From: Chitinimonas taiwanensis DSM 18899
Lineage (GTDB): Bacteria; Pseudomonadota; Gammaproteobacteria; Burkholderiales; Chitinimonadaceae
Length of the DNA stretch: 64,000 bases
Assembly: GCF_900119825.1 (NCBI RefSeq)
Contig: NZ_FPKR01000008.1
Span: 62,001-126,000 of the forward strand
Direction of reading: 5' to 3'
Positions 34,820 through 43,997 of the stretch are shown here, piece after piece. The translations under genes were made by a program, and so were the position numbers. Each line of letters starts with the position of its first letter. Position 1 is the first letter of the stretch. The notes under the pieces are model-generated. The model did not search any database and was not told the origin of the DNA. It saw only the letters and a list, made by a program, of their open reading frames with translations.

Positions 34820-35494
34820 ATGCTGAAGTCGATCACCCTGCTGGCCCTGGCCATGACCTTGTCTGCGCAGGCCGCCCCCTTGCCGGCCCAGGCCACCATC
34901 GTCTACCAGGCGCGCCTGGGTGGCCTGCCGGTTGGGGAAGCGGTCCAGCGCTGGAGCATCCGTGCCGGCCAATACCAGCTGAGCACCGAGCTCAAGCCCA
35001 TACTCGGCCCGCGCATCCGCTACCAGAGCAGCGGCAGTCTGACCGAGCAGGGCCTGCGGCCGCAGGAATATGCCGAATATCGCGGCAGCAATAGCCAGCC
35101 CAAGACGCGCGCGCGCTTTGACTGGAACAAGCTGGAAGTCAGCTACGGGCGCAGCGAAGCGCAGCAGACCGGCAAGCTGGCCCCCGGCGCCCAGGACCTG
35201 AATGCGCTGCCCTTCCAGCTCAGCTGGCTGGCCGGCAAGCCAGTGCCCAGCATGCAGATCATGACCGGGCGCAAGCTGCGCCAGGACAAGTTTGCCGAAG
35301 GCCCGCAGAGCAAGCTGACCCTGATGGGCAAATCGCAACCCGCACGAGTGTGGATTGCCCCGGAGGGCGAGGAATCGACTGAAATCTGGCTCGCGCCAGC
35401 ACTGGGCAATCTGCCGGTGAAAATCATCCGCCACGACGACAAGGGCGAGTTGCAGCTTGTCGCTAAGAACATCGAATACCAACTGGACCCGTAA
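34820..35494 (+). CDS. DUF3108 periplasmic protein
   Basis: A 224-residue protein with a signal peptide (MLKSITLLALAMTLSAQAAP) and a DUF3108 domain (ATIVYQARLGGLPVGEAVQR; QDLNALPFQLSWLAGKPVPS; EIWLAPALGNLPVKIIRHDD). The ATG at 34820 has CAGGAG 6 nt upstream; an in-frame TTG at 34814 is less likely. It is the shorter paralogue of the preceding gene and abuts the methyltransferase gene, whose ATG follows its stop directly. Confidence 0.85.
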   Translation: MLKSITLLALAMTLSAQAAPLPAQATIVYQARLGGLPVGEAVQRWSIRAGQYQLSTELKPILGPRIRYQSSGSLTEQGLRPQEYAEYRGSNSQPKTRARFDWNKLEVSYGRSEAQQTGKLAPGAQDLNALPFQLSWLAGKPVPSMQIMTGRKLRQDKFAEGPQSKLTLMGKSQPARVWIAPEGEESTEIWLAPALGNLPVKIIRHDDKGELQLVAKNIEYQLDP

Positions 35495-36799
35495 ATGCCA
35501 CCGCTTAATCAAGACGCTTTCCACGCCGCCCTCGACGCACTGCGCGCCGCGCTGTCTTTTGGCGCGCCCGCCGACGCCGTGCTGTCGCGCTACTTCCGCG
35601 AAAACCCCAAGCTGGGCAGCCAGAACCGCGCCTTTATCGCCGAGGCGGTATTTGGCGTGCTGCGCCAGAAATTCGTGCTCGACCGCATCTGCGGCAGCGA
35701 CAATTCGCCGCGCCGCATGCTGCTGGCCTGGCTGATCCGCGGCGGACGCAATCTGCGCGAGTTCGAACCCATCGTATCGCGCGAGGACGAGCGTGCCTTC
35801 CTGGCCAGCGTCAAGGCTTTCAAGCTGGAAACACTGACCCTGGCCGAGCGCGCCGAGTTGCCCGAGTGGGTAGCCAGCGAGCTGCAAGCGAGCGGTATGT
35901 CGGATGAAGCCGTGCTGGCCCTGGGCCAGTCGCTGGCCCAGCCCGCGCCGCTCGATCTGCGCGTGAATACCCAGAAGATGAAGCGCGAGGCCGTCCAGCG
36001 CGAACTGGCTGCCCTGGGCCTGACAGCCAGTGAAACACCCTATTCACCCTTCGGCCTGCGCCTAGAAGGTCGGCCTGCCGTGAACAAGCACACGCTATTC
36101 AACGAAGGCGCCATCGAGGTGCAGGACGAAGGCAGCCAGCTGCTCGGCCTCTTGGTCGCGCCTAAGCGCGGCGAGATGGTGGCCGACTTCTGTGCCGGCG
36201 CCGGTGGCAAGACCTTGCTGCTTGGCATGCTGATGGCGTCCAGCGGCCGCCTGTACGCCTTCGATGTGTCCGAGAAGCGCTTGGCCAATCTGAAGCCGCG
36301 TCTGGCCCGCTCGGGCCTGTCGAATGTGCAGCCACAGCGCATCGAGAGCGAGAACGACGCGCGGGTCAAACGCCTGGCCGGCAAGCTGGACCGGGTGCTG
36401 GTCGATGCACCGTGCTCGGGCCTGGGCACCCTGCGCCGCAACCCTGATCTGAAGTTCCGCCAGAGCGCGCAATCGGTCGATGAGTTGAATGTGAAGCAGG
36501 CCGCCATCCTCGCCTCCGCCTCGCGCCTGGTGAAGCCGGGCGGCCGTCTGGTCTATGCAACCTGCTCCATCCTGCCACGCGAGAACCAGGGGATTGTGGA
36601 AGCTTTCCTGGCCAGCCACCCGGACTTCGAGTTGCTGCCCGCCCATACCGTGCTGGCCGAGCAGCGCGTGGCACTCAATACCGGTGACTATCTGCAACTG
36701 AGCCCGCAAGCCCAGGGTTGCGACGGCTTCTTTGCCGCAGTGCTGCAGCGCAAGCCACGCACAGCAAGCGCCCCGACTGAGGACGGCACGGCAGCGTAA
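35495..36799 (+). CDS. rsmB: RsmB-type RNA 5-methylcytosine methyltransferase
   Basis: A 434-residue S-adenosylmethionine-dependent methyltransferase of the NOL1/NOP2/Sun family. An N-terminal NusB-like/RsmB region covers about 1-140. The catalytic domain has motif I (VADFCAGAGGKTLLLG), DAPCSGLGTLRRNPD (motif IV, with the release cysteine) and YATCSILPRENQGIVEAFL (motif VI, with the nucleophilic cysteine). RsmB makes m5C967 in 16S rRNA. RsmB and RsmF are hard to separate by eye, so the exact target is likely but not certain. Confidence 0.85.
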   Translation: MPPLNQDAFHAALDALRAALSFGAPADAVLSRYFRENPKLGSQNRAFIAEAVFGVLRQKFVLDRICGSDNSPRRMLLAWLIRGGRNLREFEPIVSREDERAFLASVKAFKLETLTLAERAELPEWVASELQASGMSDEAVLALGQSLAQPAPLDLRVNTQKMKREAVQRELAALGLTASETPYSPFGLRLEGRPAVNKHTLFNEGAIEVQDEGSQLLGLLVAPKRGEMVADFCAGAGGKTLLLGMLMASSGRLYAFDVSEKRLANLKPRLARSGLSNVQPQRIESENDARVKRLAGKLDRVLVDAPCSGLGTLRRNPDLKFRQSAQSVDELNVKQAAILASASRLVKPGGRLVYATCSILPRENQGIVEAFLASHPDFELLPAHTVLAEQRVALNTGDYLQLSPQAQGCDGFFAAVLQRKPRTASAPTEDGTAA

Positions 36800-36814
36800 G
36801 CTGCAGACGGCCAA

Positions 36815-36843
36815 ACAAAACGGCACCCGAGGGTGCCGTTTTG
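36815..36843. terminator. Bidirectional terminator between rsmB and sspB
   Basis: CGGCACCC and GGGTGCCG form an 8-bp stem with a 2-nt loop, flanked by CAAAA and TTTTG. It sits between the convergent genes ending at 36799 and 36863. Confidence 0.88.
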
Positions 36844-36862
36844 CATGCTGGCGATCTGCGCG

Positions 36863-37360
36863 CTACTTGATCACGCGCAGATGGCTACGACCGGCCGCTG
36901 GCGGCACGGGCGGCTCATCCTCAGGCTCAGCTTGCGCGGCGACCGGCTCGGGTGCCGATTCGGGCGCATCCACGACTTCAGAGGCCACCGGCTCCAGCGA
37001 CACGGCACGCAGGCCACCACGCTCGCCCTCCGACCCCCCCCCCTCGGCAAACTCGGGCTCCCAGGCCATGCCCTCGCCCGTCTCGCGCGAGAACAGCGAT
37101 ACCACCGCACCAATCGGCACAATGATGTCGCGCGACACGCCACCAAAGCGGGCCGAGAAGCGCACATAGTCATCGCCAAGCTGCAGATTGCGCGTGGCAT
37201 TGTAGCTGATATTGAGCACGATCTCGCCGTTCTTCACGAACTCCATCGGCACCTGCATCTTGCCTTTCACGGCCGCGACCAAGTAAGGCGTGTGGCCATG
37301 GTCGGAGCACCATTCGTGAATGGCGCGCATCAGGTAAGGCTTGATCGGGGCAGAGTTCAT
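36863..37360 (-). CDS. sspB: ClpXP adaptor SspB
   Basis: A 165-residue specificity factor that brings ssrA-tagged and other proteins to ClpXP. The folded domain (about 1-110) has PIKPYLMRAIHEWCSDHGHT, PMEFVKNGEIVLNISYNATR, NLQLG and VRFSARFGGVSRDIIVPIGA. An acidic, proline-rich flexible tail of about 45 residues ends GRSHLRVIK, the ClpX-docking motif. The start at 37360 gives the family N-terminus. It follows sspA by 78 nt and is probably in the same operon. Confidence 0.93.
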   Translation of the reverse strand: MNSAPIKPYLMRAIHEWCSDHGHTPYLVAAVKGKMQVPMEFVKNGEIVLNISYNATRNLQLGDDYVRFSARFGGVSRDIIVPIGAVVSLFSRETGEGMAWEPEFAEGGGSEGERGGLRAVSLEPVASEVVDAPESAPEPVAAQAEPEDEPPVPPAAGRSHLRVIK

Positions 37361-37438
37361 ACGCTTTACGCAAAGAAAGTGGGAAGGTGAACAAGCAGGT
37401 GGCCGCTGCCGACCGCGCAAGCAGCCGGCTGGACGGGC

Positions 37439-38044
37439 TTACTTGCGCATGGCCTTTTCGTTCGGCGTCATCGAATCGATGAAAGCCGGACGGGCGAACA
37501 GGCGCTCGGCGTACTTGAGGATAGGCGCCATCGGCTTGCTCACTTCCACGCCGTAGTGCTCAAGGCGCCACAGCAGCGGGGCAATCGCCACATCCAGCAT
37601 GGAGAACTCGTCACCCAGCATGAACTTCTGCTTGGAGAAGATCGGGGCGATCTGGCCCAGATTGTCGCGAATCGTGTTGCGCGCCTTCTCCATATCTTTC
37701 TTGCTGGTGCCGCTGGTTTCCAACGTCTTCACATGCACGAACAGCTCGCGCTCGAAGTTGAACAACATCAGACGGGCACGGCCGCGCATGATCGGGTCGG
37801 CCGGCATCAGCTGCGGGTGCGGGAAACGCTCATCGATGTATTCATTGATGATGTTCGACTCGTACAGCACCAGATCTCGCTCGACCAGCACCGGCACTTC
37901 GTTGTACGGGTTCATCACGGCCAGATCTTCGGGCTTGTTGTGGATGTCCACGTCAACGATCTGGAAGTCCATGCCCTTTTCGAACAGGACAATACGGCAG
38001 CGGTGGCTGAAGGGGCAGGAAGTGCCTGAGTACAAAGTCATCAT
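37439..38044 (-). CDS. sspA: Stringent starvation protein A
   Basis: A 201-residue glutathione-S-transferase-fold protein that binds RNA polymerase in E. coli and supports stress and acid responses. MTLYSGTSCPFSHRCRIVLF, NPYNEVPVLVERDLVLYESN and IINEYIDERFPHPQLMPADP are the thioredoxin-like half; the C-terminal helical domain follows. Two adjacent ATGs (38044 and 38041) are both possible starts. Linked to sspB as in most proteobacteria, and downstream of the petABC unit across a terminator. Confidence 0.93.
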   Translation of the reverse strand: MMTLYSGTSCPFSHRCRIVLFEKGMDFQIVDVDIHNKPEDLAVMNPYNEVPVLVERDLVLYESNIINEYIDERFPHPQLMPADPIMRGRARLMLFNFERELFVHVKTLETSGTSKKDMEKARNTIRDNLGQIAPIFSKQKFMLGDEFSMLDVAIAPLLWRLEHYGVEVSKPMAPILKYAERLFARPAFIDSMTPNEKAMRK

Positions 38045-38149
38045 AAGAACGGGGTCTCCATCAGCAATACAGGTCAGATAAGGCGTGATTTTAGCATTTT
38101 GCCCTAGGCAAAAGCCAGAAAACATGCATAAGTCAATGATTTTAAAAAG

Positions 38150-38176
38150 AAAACGGAGGGCTTTACCCTCCGTTTT
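38150..38176 (-). terminator. Terminator of the petABC operon
   Basis: AAAACGGAGGG and CCCTCCGTTTT pair around a 5-nt loop. On the minus strand it lies 18 nt after the petC stop and ends in a T run. Confidence 0.88.
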
Positions 38177-38193
38177 CTGGCAGCTGGCAGCGC

Positions 38194-39018
38194 TTAGTGA
38201 ATATCGCGCCAGTATTCCTTCTTCAGCAGATAGGCCATCGGCACCAAGAGGAAGATCAGGAACAGCAGCACGCCGTAGCCGATGCGCTCGCGCGTCACCT
38301 GAGCCGGCTCACCCATCCAGACGATGTAGTTGGTCAGGTCCGCCACCTTGTTGTCGTAATCAAAGGTATTGGCCTTGCCATCGGTCAGACGGGTCAGCTC
38401 GCCAGCGCGGGTCAGCACCAGTTGATGGGTGCTGACTTTTTCCTTGCCGTTCACGTGCTCAACGGTTTCCCAGGAACGCACGACCGGGCCCTTGGCTTCC
38501 ACCTTGCCATCCAACACCTTCAGTTCCAGGTCGCCCTGCAGCTGCCACAGCACATGCGGCATGCCAACCTTGTCGAACACGGTATTGTTCCAGCCGGTAG
38601 GACGGCTAGGGTCGCGGTAGAAGCTGCGCAGATAGGTGTACAGCCAGTCGGCACCACGCGAGCGGGCGATCAGCGACAGGTCGGGCGGCGTAGCGCCGAA
38701 CCAGACCTTGCCGTCCTTGGCCTGCATGGCCACGCGCATCGGCTCACCCACCTTCTCGGAAGCGAACATCAGATTGGTACGAATCTGCTCTTCGCTCAGG
38801 CCAAGGTCCTGCAGTCGGTTGTAGCGCATGGCGCTGGCACCGTGACAGGACAGGCAGTAGTTAGCGAACAGCTGCGCGCCGCGCTGCAGCGACTCGACAT
38901 CGCGCACATTGCTGGGCGAATGGTCGAGCGCAACAGAGGCACCGGCCGCCAGAGCCGGCGTAGCCAGGGGCAGCAGCAGGCTGCAAGCGGCGAGGATTTT
39001 GACGATCTTGTTTTTCAT
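38194..39018 (-). CDS. petC: Ubiquinol-cytochrome c reductase cytochrome c1
   Basis: A 274-residue subunit of the bc1 complex that passes electrons from the Rieske centre to soluble cytochrome c. Signal peptide 1-24 (ends PALAA). Heme c site CLSCH with C55, C58 and H59. A C-terminal membrane anchor at about 246-265 (IGYGVLLFLIFLLVPMAYLL) holds it on the periplasmic face. Last gene of the petABC operon; 17 nt after petB. Confidence 0.94.
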   Translation of the reverse strand: MKNKIVKILAACSLLLPLATPALAAGASVALDHSPSNVRDVESLQRGAQLFANYCLSCHGASAMRYNRLQDLGLSEEQIRTNLMFASEKVGEPMRVAMQAKDGKVWFGATPPDLSLIARSRGADWLYTYLRSFYRDPSRPTGWNNTVFDKVGMPHVLWQLQGDLELKVLDGKVEAKGPVVRSWETVEHVNGKEKVSTHQLVLTRAGELTRLTDGKANTFDYDNKVADLTNYIVWMGEPAQVTRERIGYGVLLFLIFLLVPMAYLLKKEYWRDIH

Positions 39019-39035
39019 CTTCTTGTCTCTCCCGA

Positions 39036-40391
39036 TCAGACCAGCTTGCCGAACACGAAGGCGCCCAGCACGGCCAGCAGCGCATATACGGCAAAGCCGA
39101 TCTGACGCTGGGTGTTGGTGTCGGTGGTACGGGCCGGAACCGGCGTCGTACCCACATCGTTCTTGGTGTACAGCGGCATGAACAGGAAGAAGCCGAAGTA
39201 GATCACGCTGAACACCTGCGACAGGATGGTGCGCAGATTGGTGGCCGGCTTGGCGCCCAAGATCCCCAGGCAGATGAAGGAGATGATGAACAGCACCAGG
39301 GCGATCTTGAAGTTACGACCACGGTAGCGGATCGACTTAACCGGGCTGCGATCGAGCCAAGGCAGGAAGGCGATGATGACCACGGCGGCACCCATGCCGA
39401 TCACACCCCAGACCTGGGTACCCAGGAAGGACGGGATCGCACGCAGAATCGCGTAGAAGGGGGTGAAATACCAGACCGGTGCAATATGCGCCGGCGTCTT
39501 CAGCGGGTCAGCCGGGTCGAAGTTCGGGTATTCGAGGAAGAAGCCGCCCATCTCCGGTGCGAAGAACACCACATAGCTGAACGCCACCAGGAAGACGGCC
39601 ACACCGAGGATGTCCTTCACTGTGTAATACGGGTGGAAGGGAATGCCATCCAGCGGAATACCGGTCTTCGGATCCTTGTTCTTCTTGATCTCGACGCCAT
39701 CCGGATTGTTCGAACCCACTTCGTGCAGCGCCACGATGTGCGCGACCACCAGGGCCAGCAGCACCAGCGGCACGGCAATCACGTGCAGGGCAAAGAAGCG
39801 GTTCAACGTCGCGTCGGACACCACGAAGTCACCACGGATCCACACCGACAGGTCCGGGCCGATCACCGGGATGGAAGCGAACAGGTTCACGATCACCTGG
39901 GCGCCCCAGAAGGACATCTGGCCCCATGGCAGCAGATAGCCAAGGAAGGCTTCGGCCATCAGGCACAGGAAGATCAGCATGCCGAAGATCCAGATCAGCT
40001 CGCGCGGCTGCTTGTAGGAGCCGTAGATCAGACCGCGGAACATATGCAGATAGACGACCACGAAGAACATCGAGGCGCCGGTCGAGTGCATATAGCGGAT
40101 CAGCCAGCCACCTGCGACATCGCGCATGATGTATTCAACCGACATGAAAGCCACCGAGACATTGGTACCTGGAATCAGGTTGCCGTCCGGCTTGTAGTTC
40201 ATGGTCAGGAAGATACCGGTCACGATCTGGATCACCAGCACCAGCAGGGCCAGCGAACCAAAGAAGTACCAGAAGTTGAAGTTTTTCGGGGCGTAGTACT
40301 CGGACAGATGCTCCTTGTACATCTTGGTCGCCGGGAAGCGATCATCCACCCAGTTCATCACGTTGCCCGCCAGGGCTTGTAGCTTGCTCAT
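39036..40391 (-). CDS. petB: Cytochrome b of the bc1 complex
   Basis: A 451-residue integral membrane subunit with about eight to nine helices and two b hemes. ATKMYKEHLSEYYAPKNFNF begins the protein. GWLIRYMHSTGASMFFVVVY and LHMFRG carry heme-ligand histidines in helix B, and ALHVIAVPLVLLALVVAHIV others in helix D. The PEWY-type quinol-oxidation motif reads PVWYFTPFYAILRAIP. It oxidises ubiquinol for respiration. It lies between petA and petC. Confidence 0.95.
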   Translation of the reverse strand: MSKLQALAGNVMNWVDDRFPATKMYKEHLSEYYAPKNFNFWYFFGSLALLVLVIQIVTGIFLTMNYKPDGNLIPGTNVSVAFMSVEYIMRDVAGGWLIRYMHSTGASMFFVVVYLHMFRGLIYGSYKQPRELIWIFGMLIFLCLMAEAFLGYLLPWGQMSFWGAQVIVNLFASIPVIGPDLSVWIRGDFVVSDATLNRFFALHVIAVPLVLLALVVAHIVALHEVGSNNPDGVEIKKNKDPKTGIPLDGIPFHPYYTVKDILGVAVFLVAFSYVVFFAPEMGGFFLEYPNFDPADPLKTPAHIAPVWYFTPFYAILRAIPSFLGTQVWGVIGMGAAVVIIAFLPWLDRSPVKSIRYRGRNFKIALVLFIISFICLGILGAKPATNLRTILSQVFSVIYFGFFLFMPLYTKNDVGTTPVPARTTDTNTQRQIGFAVYALLAVLGAFVFGKLV

Positions 40392-40406
40392 CTCAGGCCT
40401 TCCCGC

Positions 40407-40994
40407 TTATTTATCTTCGCCGACCAGCAGTACGCCTTCGCTGACGTATTTGTAGGGCGGGATATCGAGGTTCTTCGGGGCCGGTACGCCGGAGTACACC
40501 CGGCCGGCAAGGTCGAACTTGGAGCCGTGGCAGGGGCAGTAGAAACCGCCAACCCATTCCGGGCCGAGGTCGGCCGGTGCCAGATCCGGGCGGAAGGTTG
40601 GCGAGCAGCCCAGGTGGGTACATACACCGAGCGCCACCAGCACATTGGCCTTGTCGGCACGTGCACGGGTCTTGTTCTTCGCGTATTCGGGCTGGTCGCT
40701 GCCATCCGAATTCGGGTCGGTCAATTGGCCCTCGATCTTGGCCATATTGTCGAGCATTTCCTTGGTGCGGTTGACTACCCACACCGGCTTGCCACGCCAC
40801 TCGACGTCGATCTTCTGACCGGGTTCGAGCTTGCTGATATCGACCTCAACCGGTGCGCCGGCAGCCTTGGCGCGCTCGGACGGGAAGAAGCTGGCAATGA
40901 AGGGCGTAGCGACCCCGACCACGGCAACGCCACCCACGGCGCCGGTCGCGAGCGTCAGGAAGCGCCGCTTGCTGTTGTCCACTTGATTCGTCAT
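40407..40994 (-). CDS. petA: Ubiquinol-cytochrome c reductase Rieske iron-sulfur subunit
   Basis: A 195-residue subunit with a [2Fe-2S] cluster. Cluster-binding boxes are CTHLGC (C125, H127, disulphide C130) and CPCHGS (C153, H156, disulphide C155). The N-terminus SKRRFLTLATGAVGGVAVVG is a twin-arginine signal kept as a membrane anchor, so export should depend on the Tat system encoded nearby at 43238-44606. The ATG at 40994 is chosen; an in-frame start at 41039 adds 15 unlikely residues. First gene of petABC. Confidence 0.95.
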   Translation of the reverse strand: MTNQVDNSKRRFLTLATGAVGGVAVVGVATPFIASFFPSERAKAAGAPVEVDISKLEPGQKIDVEWRGKPVWVVNRTKEMLDNMAKIEGQLTDPNSDGSDQPEYAKNKTRARADKANVLVALGVCTHLGCSPTFRPDLAPADLGPEWVGGFYCPCHGSKFDLAGRVYSGVPAPKNLDIPPYKYVSEGVLLVGEDK

Positions 40995-41207
40995 ACCCAG
41001 TCCCTGACTTTCTGACTTTTTAAATAATGGTCTAACCAAAACTGCGCGATTTTAACCGATTCCCCCCGCTTGCATAAGCCTTTACCGGCATGGGGTTATT
41101 CGCTGCGAGCCGGCTGCATGGTGCCTAGGCAGCGAATCTGGATCGAAGCGCAGCCCACCTTCACGATCAAGCATGCCGGCTAAGCGGCGCGCCTGCTCTG
41201 ATCAGGC

Positions 41208-41954
41208 TCAAAGCGGGTTGTCGATTTCGACATAGCGCCAGTCGAGATCGAAACGCTCGGCCAGATGGGCGCCCAGCGCCTGCACGCCATAGCGCTCGCT
41301 GGCATGATGGCCGGCCGCGATAAAGCCCGCACCCAGCTCCACTGCAGCATGGTAGTTGTGTTCCGACGCTTCGCCAGTCAGATAGCAATGGCAACCGGCA
41401 TCCAGCGCGGCCTGGAAATAGCCTTGCGCGCCGCCGCTGCACCAGCCTACGCGGCCCAAGCGCAGGTCTGGGTTGCCGATCACAGTAGGCTTGCGCCCTA
41501 GCGCCCGCTCGACCCGCGCGGCAAAGCTGGCCAGCGTCTCGCCCGGTGTGGGCGTGCCTAACCAAACCATGTCCTGCTCGCCGGTACGGCCATCCGCCTG
41601 CAGGCCAAGCTTCGCCCCCAGCTGGGCGTTATTGCCGAGCTCAGGATGGGCATCCAGCGGCAGATGATAGGCGAGCAGGCTGATATCGTGCTGCAGCAGC
41701 TTGGCCAGGCGGCGCTTCTTCATGCCAATCAGGCGCGGATCCTCGTTTTTCCAGAAATAGCCGTGATGCACGAGGATCGCATCGGCCCGCCAGGCTATCG
41801 CGGCATCGATCAAGGCCTCACTGGCGGTAACACCGCAGAGCAGCCGGCGCAGCTCGGTACGACCCTCGACTTGCACCCCATTGGGGGCATAGTCCTTGAA
41901 ACGGTCGATTGCCAGCAGTTGTCCGGTATAATTTTCCAGTTCACGCAATAACAT
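41208..41954 (-). CDS. ybgI: NIF3/DUF34 family protein, YbgI type
   Basis: A 248-residue protein of the widespread NIF3-like, dimetal-binding family. ELENYTGQLLAIDRFKDYAP, NGVQVEG, ILVHHGYFWKNEDPRLIGMK, LLAYHLPLDAHPELGNNAQL and GHHASERYGVQALG carry the conserved histidines and acidic residues that hold the two metals. Its role is uncertain; a GTP cyclohydrolase I type 2 label is widely used but weakly supported. The reading frame extends upstream through the divergent degS region; the ATG at 41954 gives the family start. Confidence 0.9.
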   Translation of the reverse strand: MLLRELENYTGQLLAIDRFKDYAPNGVQVEGRTELRRLLCGVTASEALIDAAIAWRADAILVHHGYFWKNEDPRLIGMKKRRLAKLLQHDISLLAYHLPLDAHPELGNNAQLGAKLGLQADGRTGEQDMVWLGTPTPGETLASFAARVERALGRKPTVIGNPDLRLGRVGWCSGGAQGYFQAALDAGCHCYLTGEASEHNYHAAVELGAGFIAAGHHASERYGVQALGAHLAERFDLDWRYVEIDNPL

Positions 41955-41993
41955 AGCGCAGTTTTCTAAGGCTCTCTCGCAAGCGCCCCATCC

Positions 41994-43166
41994 ATGAAAA
42001 GACTTTGGCTGATTTTCGCACAAACCACTACCGTGGGTTTGGCGCTCTGGTTTCTCGCCACCTTGCTCAAGCCTGCCTGGCTGCCGCAGCGCATGGCCGA
42101 AGTTGTCACCCTGACCCAGACGCCAGCCGTTCCGCCCAAGCAATTGGCCAAAACCGGCAGTTACCGCGATGCGGTTCAGCATGCCATGCCCAGCGTGGTG
42201 AATATCTATACCAGCAAGGCAGTGCGCAGCAAACGCCACCCGCTGCTCGACGATCCGCTGTTCCGACGCTTCTTCGGCGACCGCTTCGAGGGCAATGAGA
42301 GCCAGCGCACCTCCAGCCTCGGTTCCGGCGTCATCGTCAGCGCGCAGGGCTATATCGTCACAAATAACCATGTGGTCGAGTCGGCCGATGAGATCCAGGT
42401 GGCGCTGTCCGATGGCCGCTCGGCCGAGGCCAAGGTGGTCGGCACCGACCCGGAAACCGATCTGGCCGTGATCAAGATCGAGCTCGACCAACTGCCCGCC
42501 ATCACCTTCGGCCAGGTCGATACGCTGAATGTGGGCGATGTGGTACTGGCCATCGGCAACCCCTTCGGCGTGGGCCAAACGGTGACCATGGGCATCGTCT
42601 CGGCGCTCGGTCGCACCGGCTTCGGTATCAATACCTTCGAGAACTTCATCCAGACCGATGCCGCCATCAACCCTGGCAATTCGGGCGGCGCGCTGGTGGA
42701 CAGCCAGGGCAGCCTGGTCGGCATCAATAGCGCGATCTATTCACGCACCGGCGGCAGCATGGGCATCGGTTTCGCGATTCCGGCCAGCACCGTGAAGAAC
42801 GTGATGGAGCAGATCATCAAGGATGGCGCCGTCACGCGTGGCTGGATAGGCGTGGAGACCCAGGACCTGACGCCGGAACTGGCTAGCAGCTTCAAGCTCG
42901 ACAGCACGGATGGCGTATTGATCAATGGCGTGGTGCGTGGCGGTCCGGCCGATAAGGCCGGCGTGAAGCCAGGCGACGTACTGGTGGCGGTGAACAATAA
43001 GGCGGTGGTCGACTTCACCGATATGCTCAACCAGATCGCCGCTCAGGCGCCAGGCAGCAGCACGCAGATCGCACTGGTGCGCGGTGGCAAGCCGTTGGCG
43101 CTGGCGGTCACCATAGGCAAGCGCCCCAAGCTGGCTGCGCAGGTGCAGCCGGATGAGGAAGAGTAG
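41994..43166 (+). CDS. degS: DegS/HtrA-type membrane-anchored serine protease
   Basis: A 390-residue periplasmic protease held by an N-terminal helix (about 4-25, LWLIFAQTTTVGLALWFLAT). Catalytic triad H126 (VTNNHVV), D156 (ETDLAVIK) and S230 (NPGNSGGALVD). A single PDZ domain at about 280-375 (GWIGVETQDLTPELA; GPADKAGVKPGDVLVAVNNK). One PDZ and a membrane anchor fit DegS rather than DegP/DegQ. DegS cuts RseA in the envelope-stress pathway; whether that target exists here is unknown. A charged loop RHPLLDDPLFRRFFGDRFEG lies at 81-100. Divergent from ybgI with 39 nt between. Confidence 0.9.
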   Translation: MKRLWLIFAQTTTVGLALWFLATLLKPAWLPQRMAEVVTLTQTPAVPPKQLAKTGSYRDAVQHAMPSVVNIYTSKAVRSKRHPLLDDPLFRRFFGDRFEGNESQRTSSLGSGVIVSAQGYIVTNNHVVESADEIQVALSDGRSAEAKVVGTDPETDLAVIKIELDQLPAITFGQVDTLNVGDVVLAIGNPFGVGQTVTMGIVSALGRTGFGINTFENFIQTDAAINPGNSGGALVDSQGSLVGINSAIYSRTGGSMGIGFAIPASTVKNVMEQIIKDGAVTRGWIGVETQDLTPELASSFKLDSTDGVLINGVVRGGPADKAGVKPGDVLVAVNNKAVVDFTDMLNQIAAQAPGSSTQIALVRGGKPLALAVTIGKRPKLAAQVQPDEEE

Positions 43167-43181
43167 GTCAGCACGCACAAT

Positions 43182-43212
43182 AAAAAACGCCATCGTAACG
43201 ATGGCGTTTTTT
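43182..43212. terminator. Bidirectional terminator between degS and tatC
   Basis: AACGCCATCG and CGATGGCGTT form a perfect 10-bp stem with a 3-nt loop, with A and T runs on either side. It separates convergent stops at 43166 and 43238. Confidence 0.93.
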
Positions 43213-43237
43213 ATTGTCTGCTGCGCAGAGGTACGGT

Positions 43238-43978
43238 TCAGCCCTCTTCGCTAGCCAAGGGCTTGGGGACGATCAACCAGGCCGACAGCACCACGCCCAA
43301 TTCATACAGCAGCCAGAGCGGCACAGCCAGCATGATCTGAGACAGCACATCGGGCGGCGTCACCACGGCGGCAATCACAAAGGCACCGACAATCACATAG
43401 GGGCGAATCTCGCGCAGCTTGGCGATGCTGACCAGGCCCATGCGCACAAGCACCATCACAATGACCGGGGTTTCGAAAGTCACCCCGAACGCGATGAACA
43501 TACCCAGCACGAAGGACAGGTATTTATCGATATCGGTCATCATGGCCACCCCTTCCGGCGTAGCGGCGGCCATAAAGCCGAACACCACCGGGAAGACCAG
43601 GAAGTAGGCGAAGGCCATGCCAACCGCGAACAGCAGCACGCTGGAAATGATCAGCGGGATAACCAGGCGTTTTTCATGCTGATACAGGCCAGGCGCCACA
43701 AAGGCCCAGGCCTGGTACAGCGTGTGCGGCAAGGTAATCAGGAAGGCCACCATGCCGGTGATCTTCAGCGGCACGAAGAAGGTGGCGGTCACATCGGTCG
43801 CGATCATGCTGCTACCGGCCGGCAGCACCTTGAGCATGGGCAGGGCGAGCAGATGGTAGATATCGCCCGACCAGTGAAACAGGATCAGGAAGACCAGCAA
43901 GAGCAGACCGGCTGCGCGCACTACGCGGCTGCGCAACTCGATCAGGTGCTCGATCAGCGGTTGCAGGTCGGCATTCAT
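43238..43978 (-). CDS. tatC: Sec-independent translocase subunit TatC
   Basis: A 246-residue inner-membrane protein with six helices that recognises twin-arginine signals. PLIEHLIELRSRVVRAAGLL at the N-terminus, FFVPLKITGMVAFLITLPHT, LYQAWAFVAPGLYQHEKRLV, FGVTFETPVIVMVLVRMGLV and RPYVIVGAFVIAAVVTPPDV are the family blocks. The ATG at 43978 is preferred over an in-frame GTG at 43984. Downstream of tatB in the order tatABC. Confidence 0.95.
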   Translation of the reverse strand: MNADLQPLIEHLIELRSRVVRAAGLLLLVFLILFHWSGDIYHLLALPMLKVLPAGSSMIATDVTATFFVPLKITGMVAFLITLPHTLYQAWAFVAPGLYQHEKRLVIPLIISSVLLFAVGMAFAYFLVFPVVFGFMAAATPEGVAMMTDIDKYLSFVLGMFIAFGVTFETPVIVMVLVRMGLVSIAKLREIRPYVIVGAFVIAAVVTPPDVLSQIMLAVPLWLLYELGVVLSAWLIVPKPLASEEG

Positions 43979-43997
43979 GGACACGGGGAAAACCTAA

